Shown piece by piece: positions 37,285 to 47,479 of a stretch of 64,000 nt of DNA. The stretch lies in assembly GCF_030687495.1 (NCBI RefSeq), contig NZ_CP117435.1:124001-188000 (forward strand), read 5' to 3'. The translations under genes and the position numbers were made by a program. This stretch comes from Pseudomonas sp. FP453. GTDB lineage: Bacteria; Pseudomonadota; Gammaproteobacteria; Pseudomonadales; Pseudomonadaceae. Within the stretch, counting starts at the first letter, position 1, and each line of letters begins with the position of its first letter. The notes beneath the pieces are model-generated. The model was not told the DNA's origin. It searched no databases and was given only the letters and a program-made list of their open reading frames with translations.

Positions 37285-37722
37285 GTGCCTCAATCCCTCG
37301 AACAACTCCAGATGAACCTCAGCAGCAGCATGGTGGTGGGCGCCCGTAACTGGCGCAAAATCTGCCAGTCCACGCTGGTGAGCTACGGTATTTCCGAAGC
37401 CTGCGCCGTGCCGCTGTTGATGATCGGCCGCCTGGGCGACGGTGTGCATCAGGTAAAAGTCGCCCAGGCGTCGGGGATGGAAAGCCCGTCGCTGGTGCGC
37501 CTGCTCGACCAACTGTGCAACGGCGGCTACGTGTGCCGCACCGAAGATATCCACGACCGCCGCGCCAAGGCCTTGAGCCTCACCGAGCGTGGCCGTGAGC
37601 TGGTGCAGGCGGTGGAGGTGCAACTGGTGCGCCTGCGCAAGGAAGTCCTCGCCGACATCGCGCCCGACGACATGGCCGCCGCCTTGCGCGTGCTGCGCGC
37701 CTTTGAGGCGGCAAGCCTTTGA
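37285..37722 (+). CDS. MarR-family transcriptional regulator
   Basis: A 145-residue winged-helix regulator. The recognition segment is VAQASGMESPSLVRLLDQL (about residues 53-71) and the wing is RTEDIHDRRAKALSLTERG. The GTG at 37285 is used; ATG at 37312 (MNLSSSM) is an alternative start. It is the first gene of an efflux operon and is coupled to the FUSC gene by a TTGA overlap. It likely represses the operon until an aromatic or phenolic ligand binds (inference from the family). Confidence 0.9.
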   Translation: MPQSLEQLQMNLSSSMVVGARNWRKICQSTLVSYGISEACAVPLLMIGRLGDGVHQVKVAQASGMESPSLVRLLDQLCNGGYVCRTEDIHDRRAKALSLTERGRELVQAVEVQLVRLRKEVLADIAPDDMAAALRVLRAFEAASL

Positions 37723-39797
37723 ACGGATTTTTCAGCGGCTTCCCGCCGGCCCGCGACTGGTTCTACGGCGTGCGCACCTTCGCCGCCTCGATGATCGCGC
37801 TGTACATCGCCATGCTGATGCAAATGCCGCGTCCGTATTGGGCGATGGCCACCGTGTATATCGTCTCCAGCCCGTTTGTCGGCCCCACCAGTTCCAAGGC
37901 GCTGTACCGCGCCATCGGTACCTTGATGGGCGCGGCGGCGGCGGTGTTTTTTGTGCCGATGTTTGTGCAGTCGCCCTATGTGCTGGTGGTGGTGATTGCC
38001 TTGTGGACGGGCATTTTGCTGTTCCTCTCCATGCACCTGCGCACCGCGAACAACTACGCGCTGATGCTGGCCGGCTACACCTTGCCGCTGATCGCCTTGC
38101 CGGTGGTGGATAACCCGCTGGCCGTGTGGGACGTGGCCGAAGCACGTACCGAAGAGATCTTCCTCGGCATCGCCGTGGCGGCGGTGGTCGGCGCGATGTT
38201 CTGGCCACGGCGCCTGATGCCGGTGTTCGACGGCTCGGTGAGCAAGTGGTTTGCCGACGCCCAGGTCTACAGCCAGCGCTTTTTGACCCGCAACGTCACG
38301 CCGGAAGAAGTCAGCAGCCTGCGCGGCGGCATGGTCGCCACCTTCAATACCCTGGAACTGATGATCGGCCAGTTGCCCCACGAAGGCGCGCGGCCGCAGA
38401 CGGTGCGCAACACCAAGGAACTGCGCGGGCGCATGATCCACCTGTTGCCGGTGGTGGAGGAACTCGACGATGCGCTGTATGCCGTCGAGCAGCGTGCGCC
38501 GCAGTATCTGGAGCAACTCACGCCGCTGCTGGAGGCGGCCAGCCAGTGGCTGCAAAGCAGTGCAAAAGACGCTTCGCTGGACAGCTGGCGCGTCCTGCGT
38601 GATCAGGTCGAAGCCCTGCAACCGGTTGGCGAAGCGCTGGACGAACGCCCCACCCTACTGTTCTCCAACGCCCTGTACCGCCTCGGCGAATGGATCGACC
38701 TGTGGCAAGACTGCCGCAGCCTGCAAGCCGCCATCGCCTGCGAAAGCCAGGTCACCTGGCGCGCCGTCTACCGCCACTGGCGCCTGGGCCGCCTCACGCC
38801 GTTCCTCGACCGTGGCCTGATGTTCTATTCGGCGTTTTCCACCGTCACCGCGATCATCGTCGCCTCGGTGCTGTGGATTCTATTGGGCTGGACCGACGGC
38901 GGCAGCGCCGTGATCCTGGCCGCCGTGGCCTGCAGCTTTTTCGCCTCGATGGACGACCCCGCGCCGCAGATCTACCGCTTCTTTTTCTGGACCGCAATGT
39001 CGGTGCTGTTTGCCAGCCTCTATCTGTTTCTGGTGCTGCCCAACCTGCACGATTTCCCGATGCTGGTGCTGGCGTTTGCCGTGCCGTTTATCTGCATCGG
39101 CACCCTTACCGTGCAGCCGCGCTTCTACCTGGGCATGTTGCTGACGCTGGTGAACACCTCGTCGTTCATCAGCATCCAGGGCGCCTATGACGCGGACTTC
39201 CTCAACTTCGCCAACGTCAACCTGGCCGGGCCGGTGGGCCTGTTGTTTGCCTTCGTGTGGACGCTGATCGCGCGGCCTTTCGGCGCCGAACTGGCGGCCA
39301 AGCGCCTGACCCGTTTCAGCTGGCACGACATCGTCGGCATGACTGAACCGGCAACGCTCAACGAACACCGCCACCTTGCCGCGCAAATGCTCGACCGCCT
39401 GATGCAGCACCTGCCGCGCCTGGCGATCATCGGCCACGACACCGGCGTCGCCTTGCGCGACCTGCGGGTGGCGCTGAACCTGCTCGACCTGCTGGCCTAC
39501 TCGCCGCGCATCCTCGGTGTGCCACGGGTGCTGCTCAACCAGGTGGTCGAAGGCGTCGGCGGTTACTTCAAGGCCTGCCTCAAGGCCGGTGAACGCTTGC
39601 CCGCGCCGAGCGGTCTGCTGATGACCCTCGACCGCACGCGCCGCGCCCTCAACGGCCAGGGCCTGCAAGACGAAGACGACACCCGCGTGCACCTGCTGCA
39701 CGCGCTGGCCGGCCTGCGCCTGGCGCTGTTGCCTGGCGTGGAATTCATTGGCGGCACCGAGCAGGAAGCGCCGCTACCCGATGGAGCGCCTTTATGA
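37719..39797 (+). CDS. FUSC/AaeB-family inner-membrane efflux protein
   Basis: A 692-residue protein of the fusaric-acid/p-hydroxybenzoate exporter family. Two membrane blocks of about five to six helices (about 15-170 and 360-510) are each followed by a cytoplasmic helical region. It begins with a TTG overlapping the marR stop, with the family N-terminus FFSGFPPARDWFYGVRTFAASM. The 3' end overlaps the DUF1656 gene by 4 bases. Together with the next three genes it forms an AaeXAB-like pump for aromatic carboxylic acids. Confidence 0.92.
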   Translation: MNGFFSGFPPARDWFYGVRTFAASMIALYIAMLMQMPRPYWAMATVYIVSSPFVGPTSSKALYRAIGTLMGAAAAVFFVPMFVQSPYVLVVVIALWTGILLFLSMHLRTANNYALMLAGYTLPLIALPVVDNPLAVWDVAEARTEEIFLGIAVAAVVGAMFWPRRLMPVFDGSVSKWFADAQVYSQRFLTRNVTPEEVSSLRGGMVATFNTLELMIGQLPHEGARPQTVRNTKELRGRMIHLLPVVEELDDALYAVEQRAPQYLEQLTPLLEAASQWLQSSAKDASLDSWRVLRDQVEALQPVGEALDERPTLLFSNALYRLGEWIDLWQDCRSLQAAIACESQVTWRAVYRHWRLGRLTPFLDRGLMFYSAFSTVTAIIVASVLWILLGWTDGGSAVILAAVACSFFASMDDPAPQIYRFFFWTAMSVLFASLYLFLVLPNLHDFPMLVLAFAVPFICIGTLTVQPRFYLGMLLTLVNTSSFISIQGAYDADFLNFANVNLAGPVGLLFAFVWTLIARPFGAELAAKRLTRFSWHDIVGMTEPATLNEHRHLAAQMLDRLMQHLPRLAIIGHDTGVALRDLRVALNLLDLLAYSPRILGVPRVLLNQVVEGVGGYFKACLKAGERLPAPSGLLMTLDRTRRALNGQGLQDEDDTRVHLLHALAGLRLALLPGVEFIGGTEQEAPLPDGAPL

Positions 39798-40003
39798 TCG
39801 GTGATCTGGATATCAGCGGGGTGTTCCTGCCCACGCTGCTGGTGCTGATGGGCATTACGTACGTGTTGTTTCTGGTGGTGCACGGGTTGTTGACCCGGCT
39901 CCACTTCTACCGCCTGGTCTGGCACCGGGCATTGTTCAACGTGGGGCTCTACGCGCTGTTGCTGGGCGCGGTGGACTCACTCAGTCGATACCTGATGACA
40001 TGA
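39794..40003 (+). CDS. DUF1656 (AaeX-like) small membrane protein
   Basis: A 69-residue protein with two TM helices (about 10-32 and 45-65) and the DUF1656 N-terminus IGDLDISGVFLPTLLVLM. It is always found beside AaeB/FUSC-type pumps. It overlaps both neighbours by 4 bases. Confidence 0.92.
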   Translation: MIGDLDISGVFLPTLLVLMGITYVLFLVVHGLLTRLHFYRLVWHRALFNVGLYALLLGAVDSLSRYLMT

Positions 40004-40890
40004 AAAAACCCTTTTTGACCATCGGCCGTGTAGTCCTCACGTTGTTGATCGTGACCTTTGCGGTCGTGGTGGTGTGGCGCATGGTCATGTACTACATGTT
40101 TGCGCCCTGGACCCGCGACGGGCACATCCGTGCCGACATCGTGCAGATCGCCCCCGACGTGTCCGGGCTGATCCAGCAAGTCGACGTGCGCGACAACCAA
40201 TTGGTGAGCAAAGGCCAGGTGCTGTTTGCCGTCGACCAGGACCGCTTCAAGCTGGCCCTGCGCCAAGCCCAGGCCGCCGTGGCCGACCGCCAGGAAACCC
40301 TGGCCCAGGCCAGCCGCGAATACAAACGCAACCGTGGCCTGGGCAACCTGGTGCCGAGCGAGCAACTGGAAGAAAGCCAGTCCCGCGTGGCCCGTGCCCA
40401 ATCGGCCCTGGCCGAAGCCCAGGTGACGGTGGATTCGGCCCAGCTCAACCTCGACCGCTCGGTGATCCGCAGCCCGGTGGACGGCTACGTCAACGACCGT
40501 GCGCCGCGCAACCAGGAGTTCGTCACCGCCGGGCGCCCGGTGTTGTCGGTGGTGGACAGCAATTCCTTCCATATCGACGGCTACTTCGAAGAGACCAAGC
40601 TCGACGGCATCCACGTCGGCATGGCGGTGGATATCCGCGTGGTCGGCGACAACGCCCGCCTGCGTGGACGTGTGCAAAGTATCGTCGCCGGTATCGAAGA
40701 CCGCGACCGCAGCAGCGGCGCCAACCTGTTGCCCAACGTCAACCCGGCGTTCAGCTGGGTGCGCCTGGCCCAGCGCATTCCGGTGCGGATCGCGTTTGAA
40801 GAGGTCCCGGCGGACTTCCGCATGATCGCCGGGCGGACGGCCACCGTGTCGATCATTCCCGACACGGTCAAGAACGGAGAGCAGCCATGA
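40000..40890 (+). CDS. HlyD/AaeA-family periplasmic adaptor
   Basis: A 296-residue membrane-fusion protein. It has an N-terminal TM (about 8-30), the AaeA-type entry MYYMFAPWTRDGHIRADIVQIAPDVSG, a short helical hairpin and a barrel half (VIRSPVDGYVNDRAPRNQEFV). It overlaps the DUF1656 and channel genes by 4 bases each. It bridges the FUSC pump to the outer-membrane channel. Confidence 0.93.
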   Translation: MKKPFLTIGRVVLTLLIVTFAVVVVWRMVMYYMFAPWTRDGHIRADIVQIAPDVSGLIQQVDVRDNQLVSKGQVLFAVDQDRFKLALRQAQAAVADRQETLAQASREYKRNRGLGNLVPSEQLEESQSRVARAQSALAEAQVTVDSAQLNLDRSVIRSPVDGYVNDRAPRNQEFVTAGRPVLSVVDSNSFHIDGYFEETKLDGIHVGMAVDIRVVGDNARLRGRVQSIVAGIEDRDRSSGANLLPNVNPAFSWVRLAQRIPVRIAFEEVPADFRMIAGRTATVSIIPDTVKNGEQP

Positions 40891-42329
40891 AGCAACGGCT
40901 GGCCATTGCCGCGCTGGGGCTGATGCTGTCGGCCTGCCAGGCGGTGGGCCCGGATTACACGCTGCCGAATGAGGCAGCGGTCAAGCGCGGCGACCTGCAA
41001 GGGCCAATCGCGGGCGAGGGCAACAACGTGGTGTCGGCGCCCGTGCCGGCGGATTGGTGGAAGCTCTATAACGACCCGCGCCTGGATGAGCTGGTGCGCC
41101 AGGCCATGGCCTCCAACACCGATTTGCGCGTGGCCGCCGCCAACCTGCAACGCTCGCGTTATCAGGTGCAGCAAGCCGAATCCGCTGGCGGTTGGAATGC
41201 CGGCGTGAAGGCCGAGGCCCAGCGTTTGCAGGAATCCGGCGAGGCGTTTTTGCTCGCGGATAAAGTCCCGGTGGCGAATATCGGCAGCGTGGGCATCAGC
41301 ACCTCGTATCAGTTCGACTTGTGGGGCACCTTGCAACGCGGCATCGAAAGCGCCCAGGCCAGCGCCGACGCCGCCCAGGCTGCCGCCGATATTGCGCGCA
41401 TCACCCTGGTGGCCGACGTAGTGCGCTCCTACACCCAGGTGTGCGCGGCCAACGAAGAGCTGGCGATTGCCAACGAATCCCTCGACCTGCAAGGCCAGAG
41501 CACCAAACTCACCCAGCGCCTGCGCGACGCCGGGCGGGGCGATGAAACCCAGGTGACCCGCTCGCAAACCCAATACAAATCCTTGCGCGCCGACATGCCG
41601 CGCTACGAAGCCGCGCGACAGGCCGGTTTGTTCCGTTTGTCGATGCTGCTGGCCAAGCCGCTGGACCAACTGCCTGCGGGCACCGGCACCTGCGCCGAGC
41701 TGCCGCATATCGCCCAATTGCTGCCGGTCGGCGACGGCGCCGCGCTGCTCAAGCGCCGCCCCGATGTGCGCCAGGCCGAGCGCCAACTGGCCGCCGCCAC
41801 TGCACGCATCGGCGTAGCGACCGGTGCGCTGTACCCGGACATCAGCATCGGCGCCACGGTGGGCACTGTGGGTATCCTCGATAACCTCGGCACCGCGCCC
41901 ACCAACCGCTGGGGTTTTGGCCCGCTGATCAGTTGGACCGTGCCGACCAACGGCGCCCGCGCGCGCATCCACGAAGCCGAAGCCGCGACCCAGGGCGCCC
42001 TGGCGCATTTTGACGGCGTGGTGCTCAACGCCATCCGCGAAACCCAGACCGGCCTGGCGCAATACACCGCGCAACTGCAACGGCGTGATGCGTTGAACGA
42101 TGCCGGCGAGTCGGCCAAGGAAGCGGCGGACCAGACCCACCGCTTCTTCCAGGCCGGCCGCGCGTCGTTCCTCGCCGACCTGCAAGCCACGCGCACCTAC
42201 ACCGATGTGCGCGCACAGCTGGCGGCGGCGAACACCCAGGTTGCCATGAGCCAGATCGACTTGTTCCTGGCCTTGGGCGGCGGTTGGGAAAGCGGACGAA
42301 CGCAAGCGGCGTCGGCCAGCAAACCCTGA
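40887..42329 (+). CDS. NodT/OprM-family outer-membrane efflux lipoprotein
   Basis: A 480-residue outer-membrane channel with a lipobox (LGLMLSAC, Cys 17) and two OEP repeats (WWKLYNDPRLDELVRQAM; RRPDVRQAERQLAAATARIGVATG). It is the last gene of the marR-FUSC-DUF1656-adaptor-channel operon; every junction has a 4-base overlap. Confidence 0.93.
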   Translation: MKQRLAIAALGLMLSACQAVGPDYTLPNEAAVKRGDLQGPIAGEGNNVVSAPVPADWWKLYNDPRLDELVRQAMASNTDLRVAAANLQRSRYQVQQAESAGGWNAGVKAEAQRLQESGEAFLLADKVPVANIGSVGISTSYQFDLWGTLQRGIESAQASADAAQAAADIARITLVADVVRSYTQVCAANEELAIANESLDLQGQSTKLTQRLRDAGRGDETQVTRSQTQYKSLRADMPRYEAARQAGLFRLSMLLAKPLDQLPAGTGTCAELPHIAQLLPVGDGAALLKRRPDVRQAERQLAAATARIGVATGALYPDISIGATVGTVGILDNLGTAPTNRWGFGPLISWTVPTNGARARIHEAEAATQGALAHFDGVVLNAIRETQTGLAQYTAQLQRRDALNDAGESAKEAADQTHRFFQAGRASFLADLQATRTYTDVRAQLAAANTQVAMSQIDLFLALGGGWESGRTQAASASKP

Positions 42330-42410
42330 GCTTATAGCTATGCTTTGTCAGGTGAGTCGCCGTGACGATTCACCTGACACTGCTCGCGTTTGCTCATGGG
42401 GATTCCAATA

Positions 42411-43043
42411 ATGAAAAACCCTTATGCTCCCGCTTTCTGGTGCGTGTTCTTCGCACTGGTGTTGTTATCGGCTGCCTACTTCTACGGCGTCATGCTCGCT
42501 CACCAAATCGACAAGGCCATGGTGTTTCTCGACAGCGCCTGCCTGGTGATCGGCACCTTGTCCATCGGCGTGGTGGCCTGGGCGTCCTACCAGAACCAAC
42601 GGGTGAAGCGAAAACTGCTCGAACAAGGCAAGACCCGCGTGGCGATCTGGGACACCAAGGTTGCGCTGCGCCGCGTCGAAACCGTGTTCGACCGCTATTT
42701 CTGGGGCAGCTATTGGCAGCCGGGGCGCACCTTCCAGGAAGTCATGGGCGAACTCACCGGCACGCCTCTGGAAAAAAGCCTCGAAGCCTTGAAAAAACAG
42801 TGCGTGGCGTTGGATCAGCAAGTCGCCGACGGTAGGCATTGGCTGAATAACGCGCGTGAATTGTCCGACGTCGCCACGCAAATGGCCCGCGAGCGCTACC
42901 AACTGGACTTCTGCGACCCCAAGGCCGACACCCCGGGCAATGCGGTGATCCACCGCGAGTTTGAGGTGCTGGTGTACACCTGGACGGCGCGGTTGAAGAG
43001 TTTCGATCACCAGCTCGATGAGATTGAATCGGAATATTCGTGA
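42411..43043 (+). CDS. Hypothetical membrane protein with coiled cytoplasmic tail
   Basis: A 210-residue protein with two N-terminal TM helices (about 8-28 and 38-57) followed by a long, charged, probably helical cytoplasmic region (residues 65-210). GGGGATTCC precedes the ATG at 42411; an in-frame start seven codons earlier lacks a ribosome site. I do not recognise the family. Confidence 0.75.
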   Translation: MKNPYAPAFWCVFFALVLLSAAYFYGVMLAHQIDKAMVFLDSACLVIGTLSIGVVAWASYQNQRVKRKLLEQGKTRVAIWDTKVALRRVETVFDRYFWGSYWQPGRTFQEVMGELTGTPLEKSLEALKKQCVALDQQVADGRHWLNNARELSDVATQMARERYQLDFCDPKADTPGNAVIHREFEVLVYTWTARLKSFDHQLDEIESEYS

Positions 43044-43190
43044 ACCATCTGCTGACCTGACCCCTCTGAAAAGCTGGGCCGTTCGCGGCCGCCAGTGCTA
43101 ATCTTCCCCCGCTTTTGGCGGGCTTGAGCCAACCCTTTCGGGGTTCAAGGAAGACAGCCCACTTCTCACAGGATTTGATCAGGTCACTTC

Positions 43191-44687
43191 ATGAATAAGC
43201 CAGCCGTAGTTCTTTTGGGTTTTGTCGTCGCTGTAGGCGCTGTCAGTGCAGGCGGCGCCTGGTACACCGGCAAGCAGCTGGAGCCGGTGCTGCAAACGGC
43301 GGTGCAGGACGCCAACAAGGAACTGCAACGTTCCATGGCCGGCGTCGATGGGCGCCTGGACCTGGAGCTGGTGTCCCTGGACCGTGGCCTGTTCAGCAGC
43401 ACCGCGCACTATCGCCTCAAGGCCCAGGGTTCGTTCTTCGGTGAACAGAATCCGAACCCGGAATTGCTTTTCGTCGACCACATCGAACACGGCCCGCTGC
43501 CGTTCTCGCGCCTGGTGTCGCTGAAGTGGCTGCCGGTCATGGCCACCAGTCACTACTCGCTGGAAAAGAACCCGACCACTGAAAAATGGTTCGCCGCCGC
43601 CAAAGATGTGTCGCCGCTCAAAGGCGTGGCCAATATTGGCTACAACCGTTCGGTCAGCGGCAATTTCGAGCTGCTGCCGCTGGAGTTCAAGGACGACAAG
43701 TCTTCGGCCAGCTTCTCCGGCCTCAACCTGGACTTTGACAGCAGCGCCGAAGGCAAGAAGGTCAAGGTCAACGGCTACATGAACAGCCTCAAGCTGACCG
43801 CCGTCGATGGCGACGGCACGCCCTTTGCGGCCGACCTGGCCGGCCTGACCGTGGCCAGCAACCTGGAAAAATCCACCTTCGGCTTCTACACCGGGCAGAA
43901 CACCGTTGAGCTGACCGACACCAAGCTGACCGTCGGCCCGCAACAAACCGTGCTGACCCTCAAGGGCTTCGAGCAGAAAGACACCAGCGCCGTCAAAGAC
44001 AACACCATGGACGGCCGCGTCGACTACAAGATCGACGAGATCGGCTACCAGGGCAAACCGGTCGGCTCCGCGGCCATGGCCGTGAGCGTGAAGAACATCG
44101 ACGTGCCGTCGGGCCTGCTGCTGACCAAGCTGTACCAGGACAAGATGCAGCCGGTGCAAGCCGCTGCCGCTGCGGGCCAACCGGTACCGGAGCTGCAATT
44201 GACCGAAGCCGAGCAAACCCTGGCCGAAGCCAACGTCAACCAGTTGCTGGCAGCCAAGCCGCAAGTGGCCCTGGAAAACCTGTCGCTGAAAACCACCCAC
44301 GGCGAAAGCAAGTTCAACCTGATCCTTGACCTGACCAAACCATCCTCCATGGAGCTGCCACCGGTTGAGCTGGGCAAGCAGATCATTGCCTTGCTGGATG
44401 CCAACCTGACCTTGTCCAAGCCGATGATCAGCGACATTGCTGCCCTGCAAGCCCAGGCCGGTGGCGTGACCGACCCGAAAGCCATCGAGCAGCAATCGCA
44501 GATGGCGGCCGAGATGGTCAGTGGCATGGCGGTCGGCACCCAACTGGCGACCCTGGTGGGCAACGACGTGGTGTCCAAGCTGCACTACGCCAACAATGAA
44601 GTGACCTTCAACGGCCAGAAGATGACCGTGGAGCAATTCATTGGCTTCGTCTTGGCCAAAGCCGGTGCGATGAGCGGCGCGCAGTAA
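43191..44687 (+). CDS. YdgA/DUF945-family protein
   Basis: A 498-residue envelope protein. An N-terminal membrane anchor (VVLLGFVVAVGAVSAGGAWYTG) is followed by a large beta-rich periplasmic DUF945 region (for example VSLDRGLFSSTAHYRL and DHIEHGPLPFSRLVSLKWLPV, typical of the family). The function is not established. Confidence 0.9.
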   Translation: MNKPAVVLLGFVVAVGAVSAGGAWYTGKQLEPVLQTAVQDANKELQRSMAGVDGRLDLELVSLDRGLFSSTAHYRLKAQGSFFGEQNPNPELLFVDHIEHGPLPFSRLVSLKWLPVMATSHYSLEKNPTTEKWFAAAKDVSPLKGVANIGYNRSVSGNFELLPLEFKDDKSSASFSGLNLDFDSSAEGKKVKVNGYMNSLKLTAVDGDGTPFAADLAGLTVASNLEKSTFGFYTGQNTVELTDTKLTVGPQQTVLTLKGFEQKDTSAVKDNTMDGRVDYKIDEIGYQGKPVGSAAMAVSVKNIDVPSGLLLTKLYQDKMQPVQAAAAAGQPVPELQLTEAEQTLAEANVNQLLAAKPQVALENLSLKTTHGESKFNLILDLTKPSSMELPPVELGKQIIALLDANLTLSKPMISDIAALQAQAGGVTDPKAIEQQSQMAAEMVSGMAVGTQLATLVGNDVVSKLHYANNEVTFNGQKMTVEQFIGFVLAKAGAMSGAQ

Positions 44688-44986
44688 CGATTCTGCCTTC
44701 ACCCCGAAATAAATAATGGGGGAGTGGAAGTGCCAGTGATCAGGGTCAAACAATCGACGCTCAGGTCGATTGAGGCCCCGTTATCACGGGCAAGTCCGCT
44801 CCCCCATTCGTATTTCAGATTCGCTGCCAATTCTGAACAATTGTTCTGAATTGGGCTTTCCCCTACTTTCTTAAGGGATAGTTCCTACAGGAAAGCTAGG
44901 TCGGGTCACGAGACGCCGACACCCTGATGCAAATTGCTCAGGACCACCTATCGTTACAGCTTTCCGTGTGTAAGGAAGCTCACGAT
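44688..44986 (+). promoter_or_regulatory. Leader region of the pga operon with repeats and GGA motifs
   Basis: No gene lies here. Bases 44707-44816 form an imperfect inverted repeat (AATGGGGGAG... / ...CTCCCCCATT) with an inner hairpin CAATCGA / TCGATTG at 44751-44772; it is REP-like and may terminate the upstream gene. From 44870 to the pgaA start there are four GGA motifs (44876, 44890, 44941, 44974), the last within the ribosome site. In E. coli, CsrA represses pgaA through such sites, so RsmA control is plausible here. Confidence 0.45.
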
Positions 44987-47467
44987 ATGCTGCGAAACCT
45001 CCCACTCAGTGCCACAGGCCGGTTACGACTGCTGATCGGGGCAGCCTTGTGCAGCCAGTTGCTGATGCCCGCTTTCGCCGTGGCCGACCCTGCCTACGAT
45101 GCCCTGATCATTCAGGCGCGCAACGGCAATTTCACGCCGGCCCTGACCCAATTGCGCCAACTGCCTGCCGAGCGCCAGACGCCGGGCCAGGTCAGCGATC
45201 ACCTGGTGATTGCCGGCTGGGCCGGGCAGGACGCCGAAGTGCTCAAGGTGTACGAGGCCCAGGGCAAAAACCGCACCTTGACGCCCCAGGCGCTCGCCAC
45301 CGTCGCGCGGACCTATCGCAACCAGAAGCAGTGGGCGCAAGCCGAGGCGGTGTATCGCCAGGCACTTGTGCGTGAGCCGAACAATGTCGACCTGCAACTG
45401 GGCCTGGCCCTGACCCAGGCCGACGGCGGCAAAACCACCGAAGCCGTGCAACGTGCCCGCGCGCTGGTAGCGGCCAACCCGAATGACCCCAACCGGCGCA
45501 TGGCCCTGGGCTACGCGCTGACCCGCGCCGGTTTCAACTACGACGCGTTGTTTGAGTTCGACCAGGCCTTCATCCGCGCCGGTGACAAACCGGAAGTTGC
45601 CCGCGAATACATCGTCGCCCTGCAAAAGGCGCGCTTGCCGGAGCCGGCGTTGCGCCTGGCGGCCAAGCGCCCGGGCCTTATCGACCCAGTGACCCAGCGC
45701 CGCCTGGAGGGTGACTTGGCCGCCGAGCGCGTGCGCATGGCCGAGTTCGCCACGCGCAGCGAAAAGGAACGCTACGTCATTGCCGACCGCGCCCTGCAGG
45801 ATTACGACAAGCTCCTCGCCCGCTGGACCCCGGACCCCACCGCCAAGGACGACGTGGTGGTGTGGCGCATCGACCGCCTCGGCGCACTCAAGGCCCGCGC
45901 GCGCACCGCCGAGGTGATCCGCGAGTACGAAACGCTGCAGGCCGAAGGGGTGAAATTGCCCACTTATGCCGTGCGTTGGGTGGCGGCGTCCTACCTCGAC
46001 CAGCGCCTGCCGGAAAAGGCCGCGCCGCTGTATCGCCAGGCGATTACGGCGCCCGATGCCGACGTCGGCGACCGTGTGGAAGACAGCACCGCCTTGTTCT
46101 ACGCCTTGCTCGAAAACGACCAGGTGGACGAGGCGCGCACTGTCGCGAAGAACCTGGCCGACAGCCAGAAACCCCGGGTTGAACTCAAGGGATTGCCCAT
46201 CGGCAACCCCAACGATGAGTGGATGGACGCCCAACAATTGGCCGCGCAGGCCGGCACCTATGGTGCTGATTTGCCGTCCAGCGAGAAATCCCTGGAAGAG
46301 CTGGTGGGCAAGGCGCCTGGCAGCATCGGGCTGCGCCTGGCGCAAGCGGAAATGTACCGCGCCCGCGATTGGCCACGGCGCGCCGAGCGTGTGCTCAAGG
46401 AGACAGAGGCGCAAGGCCCGCGTGACATCGGCCTGGAGATGTCCCAAGGCTTCACGGCCCTGGACCTGCAGGAATGGCGGCAACTCGACATCCTCACCGA
46501 CGATGTGGTCGCCCGTAACCCGGACAACCGCCAGGTCCAGCGCCTGCAACGCCTGCGCGACGTGCATGACATGGCCGAGCTGCGGGTCGAAGCCTACACC
46601 GGCAAAAGCTTCGGCGGCGGCAACAACGGCGACGCCGGTGCCGTCTCGGGCAGCCGTGACTGGGGCATTGAAAGCCGGATCTACACGCCGCCCATCGACG
46701 AAGACTGGCGCCTGTTCGCCGGCGCCGGTTATGCCACCGCCGACTTTGAAGAAGGCACCGGCCACCACCGTTGGCAGGTGGTCGGCGTCGAGCGGCGCAC
46801 CCGCGACATGACCATCGAGGCCGAGGTGTCCAACCACTCCTACGGCGATGGTTCCAAACAAGGCGCAGCGGTGTCGATTGCGCGGGATATCAACGACAAC
46901 TGGCAATACGGCGGCAGCCTCGGCTACCTGCTGTCCACCACCCCCCTGCGGGCGTTGAATGAAGGGATCACGGCCAACGGCGGCAGCGGTTTCATCCGCT
47001 GGCGCGCCAACGAAAGCCGCGAGTGGAAACTGACCCTCAGCCCGTCCCACTTCAGCGACGGCAACGACCGCTTCGAAGCCCTGCTCAGTGGCCGCGAAGG
47101 CCTCTACAGTTCGCCGAAAGTGCAAGTGGACCTGGGCCTGGAAGTCGGCGCCAGCCGCAACAGCAAGGAAGACACGATCTACTTCAACCCGAAGTCGGAC
47201 TTCACCGTGCTGCCGGTCATCAACATCAACCATGTGCTCTATCACCGCTACGAGACTCAGTGGAGTCAGCAGTTCCAGGTCGGTGCGGGCACCTATAGCC
47301 AGCAGGATTATTCCACCGGTGGCATCGGTCTGGTGGGTTACGGCCAACGCTACCGCTGGAATGACGTACTGGAAGCCGGCGCGAACCTGAGCCTGATCAG
47401 CCGACCTTACGACGGCGATCGCGAACGCGATCTGCGCCTGCTCGTCGACCTCACTTACCGTTTCTAG
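44987..47467 (+). CDS. pgaA: Poly-beta-1,6-GlcNAc outer-membrane exporter PgaA
   Basis: An 826-residue protein with a signal peptide (about 1-30, ending FAVA). A periplasmic TPR superhelix (about 35-530; for example ARTYRNQKQWAQAEAVYRQAL) binds partly deacetylated PNAG, and a C-terminal barrel ends in VDLTYRF. I chose the ATG at 44987 (MLRNLPLS) with AAGGAAG upstream rather than the longer frame from 44927. It is the first of four genes in PgaABCD order. It exports the biofilm polysaccharide across the outer membrane. Confidence 0.94.
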   Translation: MLRNLPLSATGRLRLLIGAALCSQLLMPAFAVADPAYDALIIQARNGNFTPALTQLRQLPAERQTPGQVSDHLVIAGWAGQDAEVLKVYEAQGKNRTLTPQALATVARTYRNQKQWAQAEAVYRQALVREPNNVDLQLGLALTQADGGKTTEAVQRARALVAANPNDPNRRMALGYALTRAGFNYDALFEFDQAFIRAGDKPEVAREYIVALQKARLPEPALRLAAKRPGLIDPVTQRRLEGDLAAERVRMAEFATRSEKERYVIADRALQDYDKLLARWTPDPTAKDDVVVWRIDRLGALKARARTAEVIREYETLQAEGVKLPTYAVRWVAASYLDQRLPEKAAPLYRQAITAPDADVGDRVEDSTALFYALLENDQVDEARTVAKNLADSQKPRVELKGLPIGNPNDEWMDAQQLAAQAGTYGADLPSSEKSLEELVGKAPGSIGLRLAQAEMYRARDWPRRAERVLKETEAQGPRDIGLEMSQGFTALDLQEWRQLDILTDDVVARNPDNRQVQRLQRLRDVHDMAELRVEAYTGKSFGGGNNGDAGAVSGSRDWGIESRIYTPPIDEDWRLFAGAGYATADFEEGTGHHRWQVVGVERRTRDMTIEAEVSNHSYGDGSKQGAAVSIARDINDNWQYGGSLGYLLSTTPLRALNEGITANGGSGFIRWRANESREWKLTLSPSHFSDGNDRFEALLSGREGLYSSPKVQVDLGLEVGASRNSKEDTIYFNPKSDFTVLPVININHVLYHRYETQWSQQFQVGAGTYSQQDYSTGGIGLVGYGQRYRWNDVLEAGANLSLISRPYDGDRERDLRLLVDLTYRF

Positions 47468-47479
47468 AAGAGCCTGACC

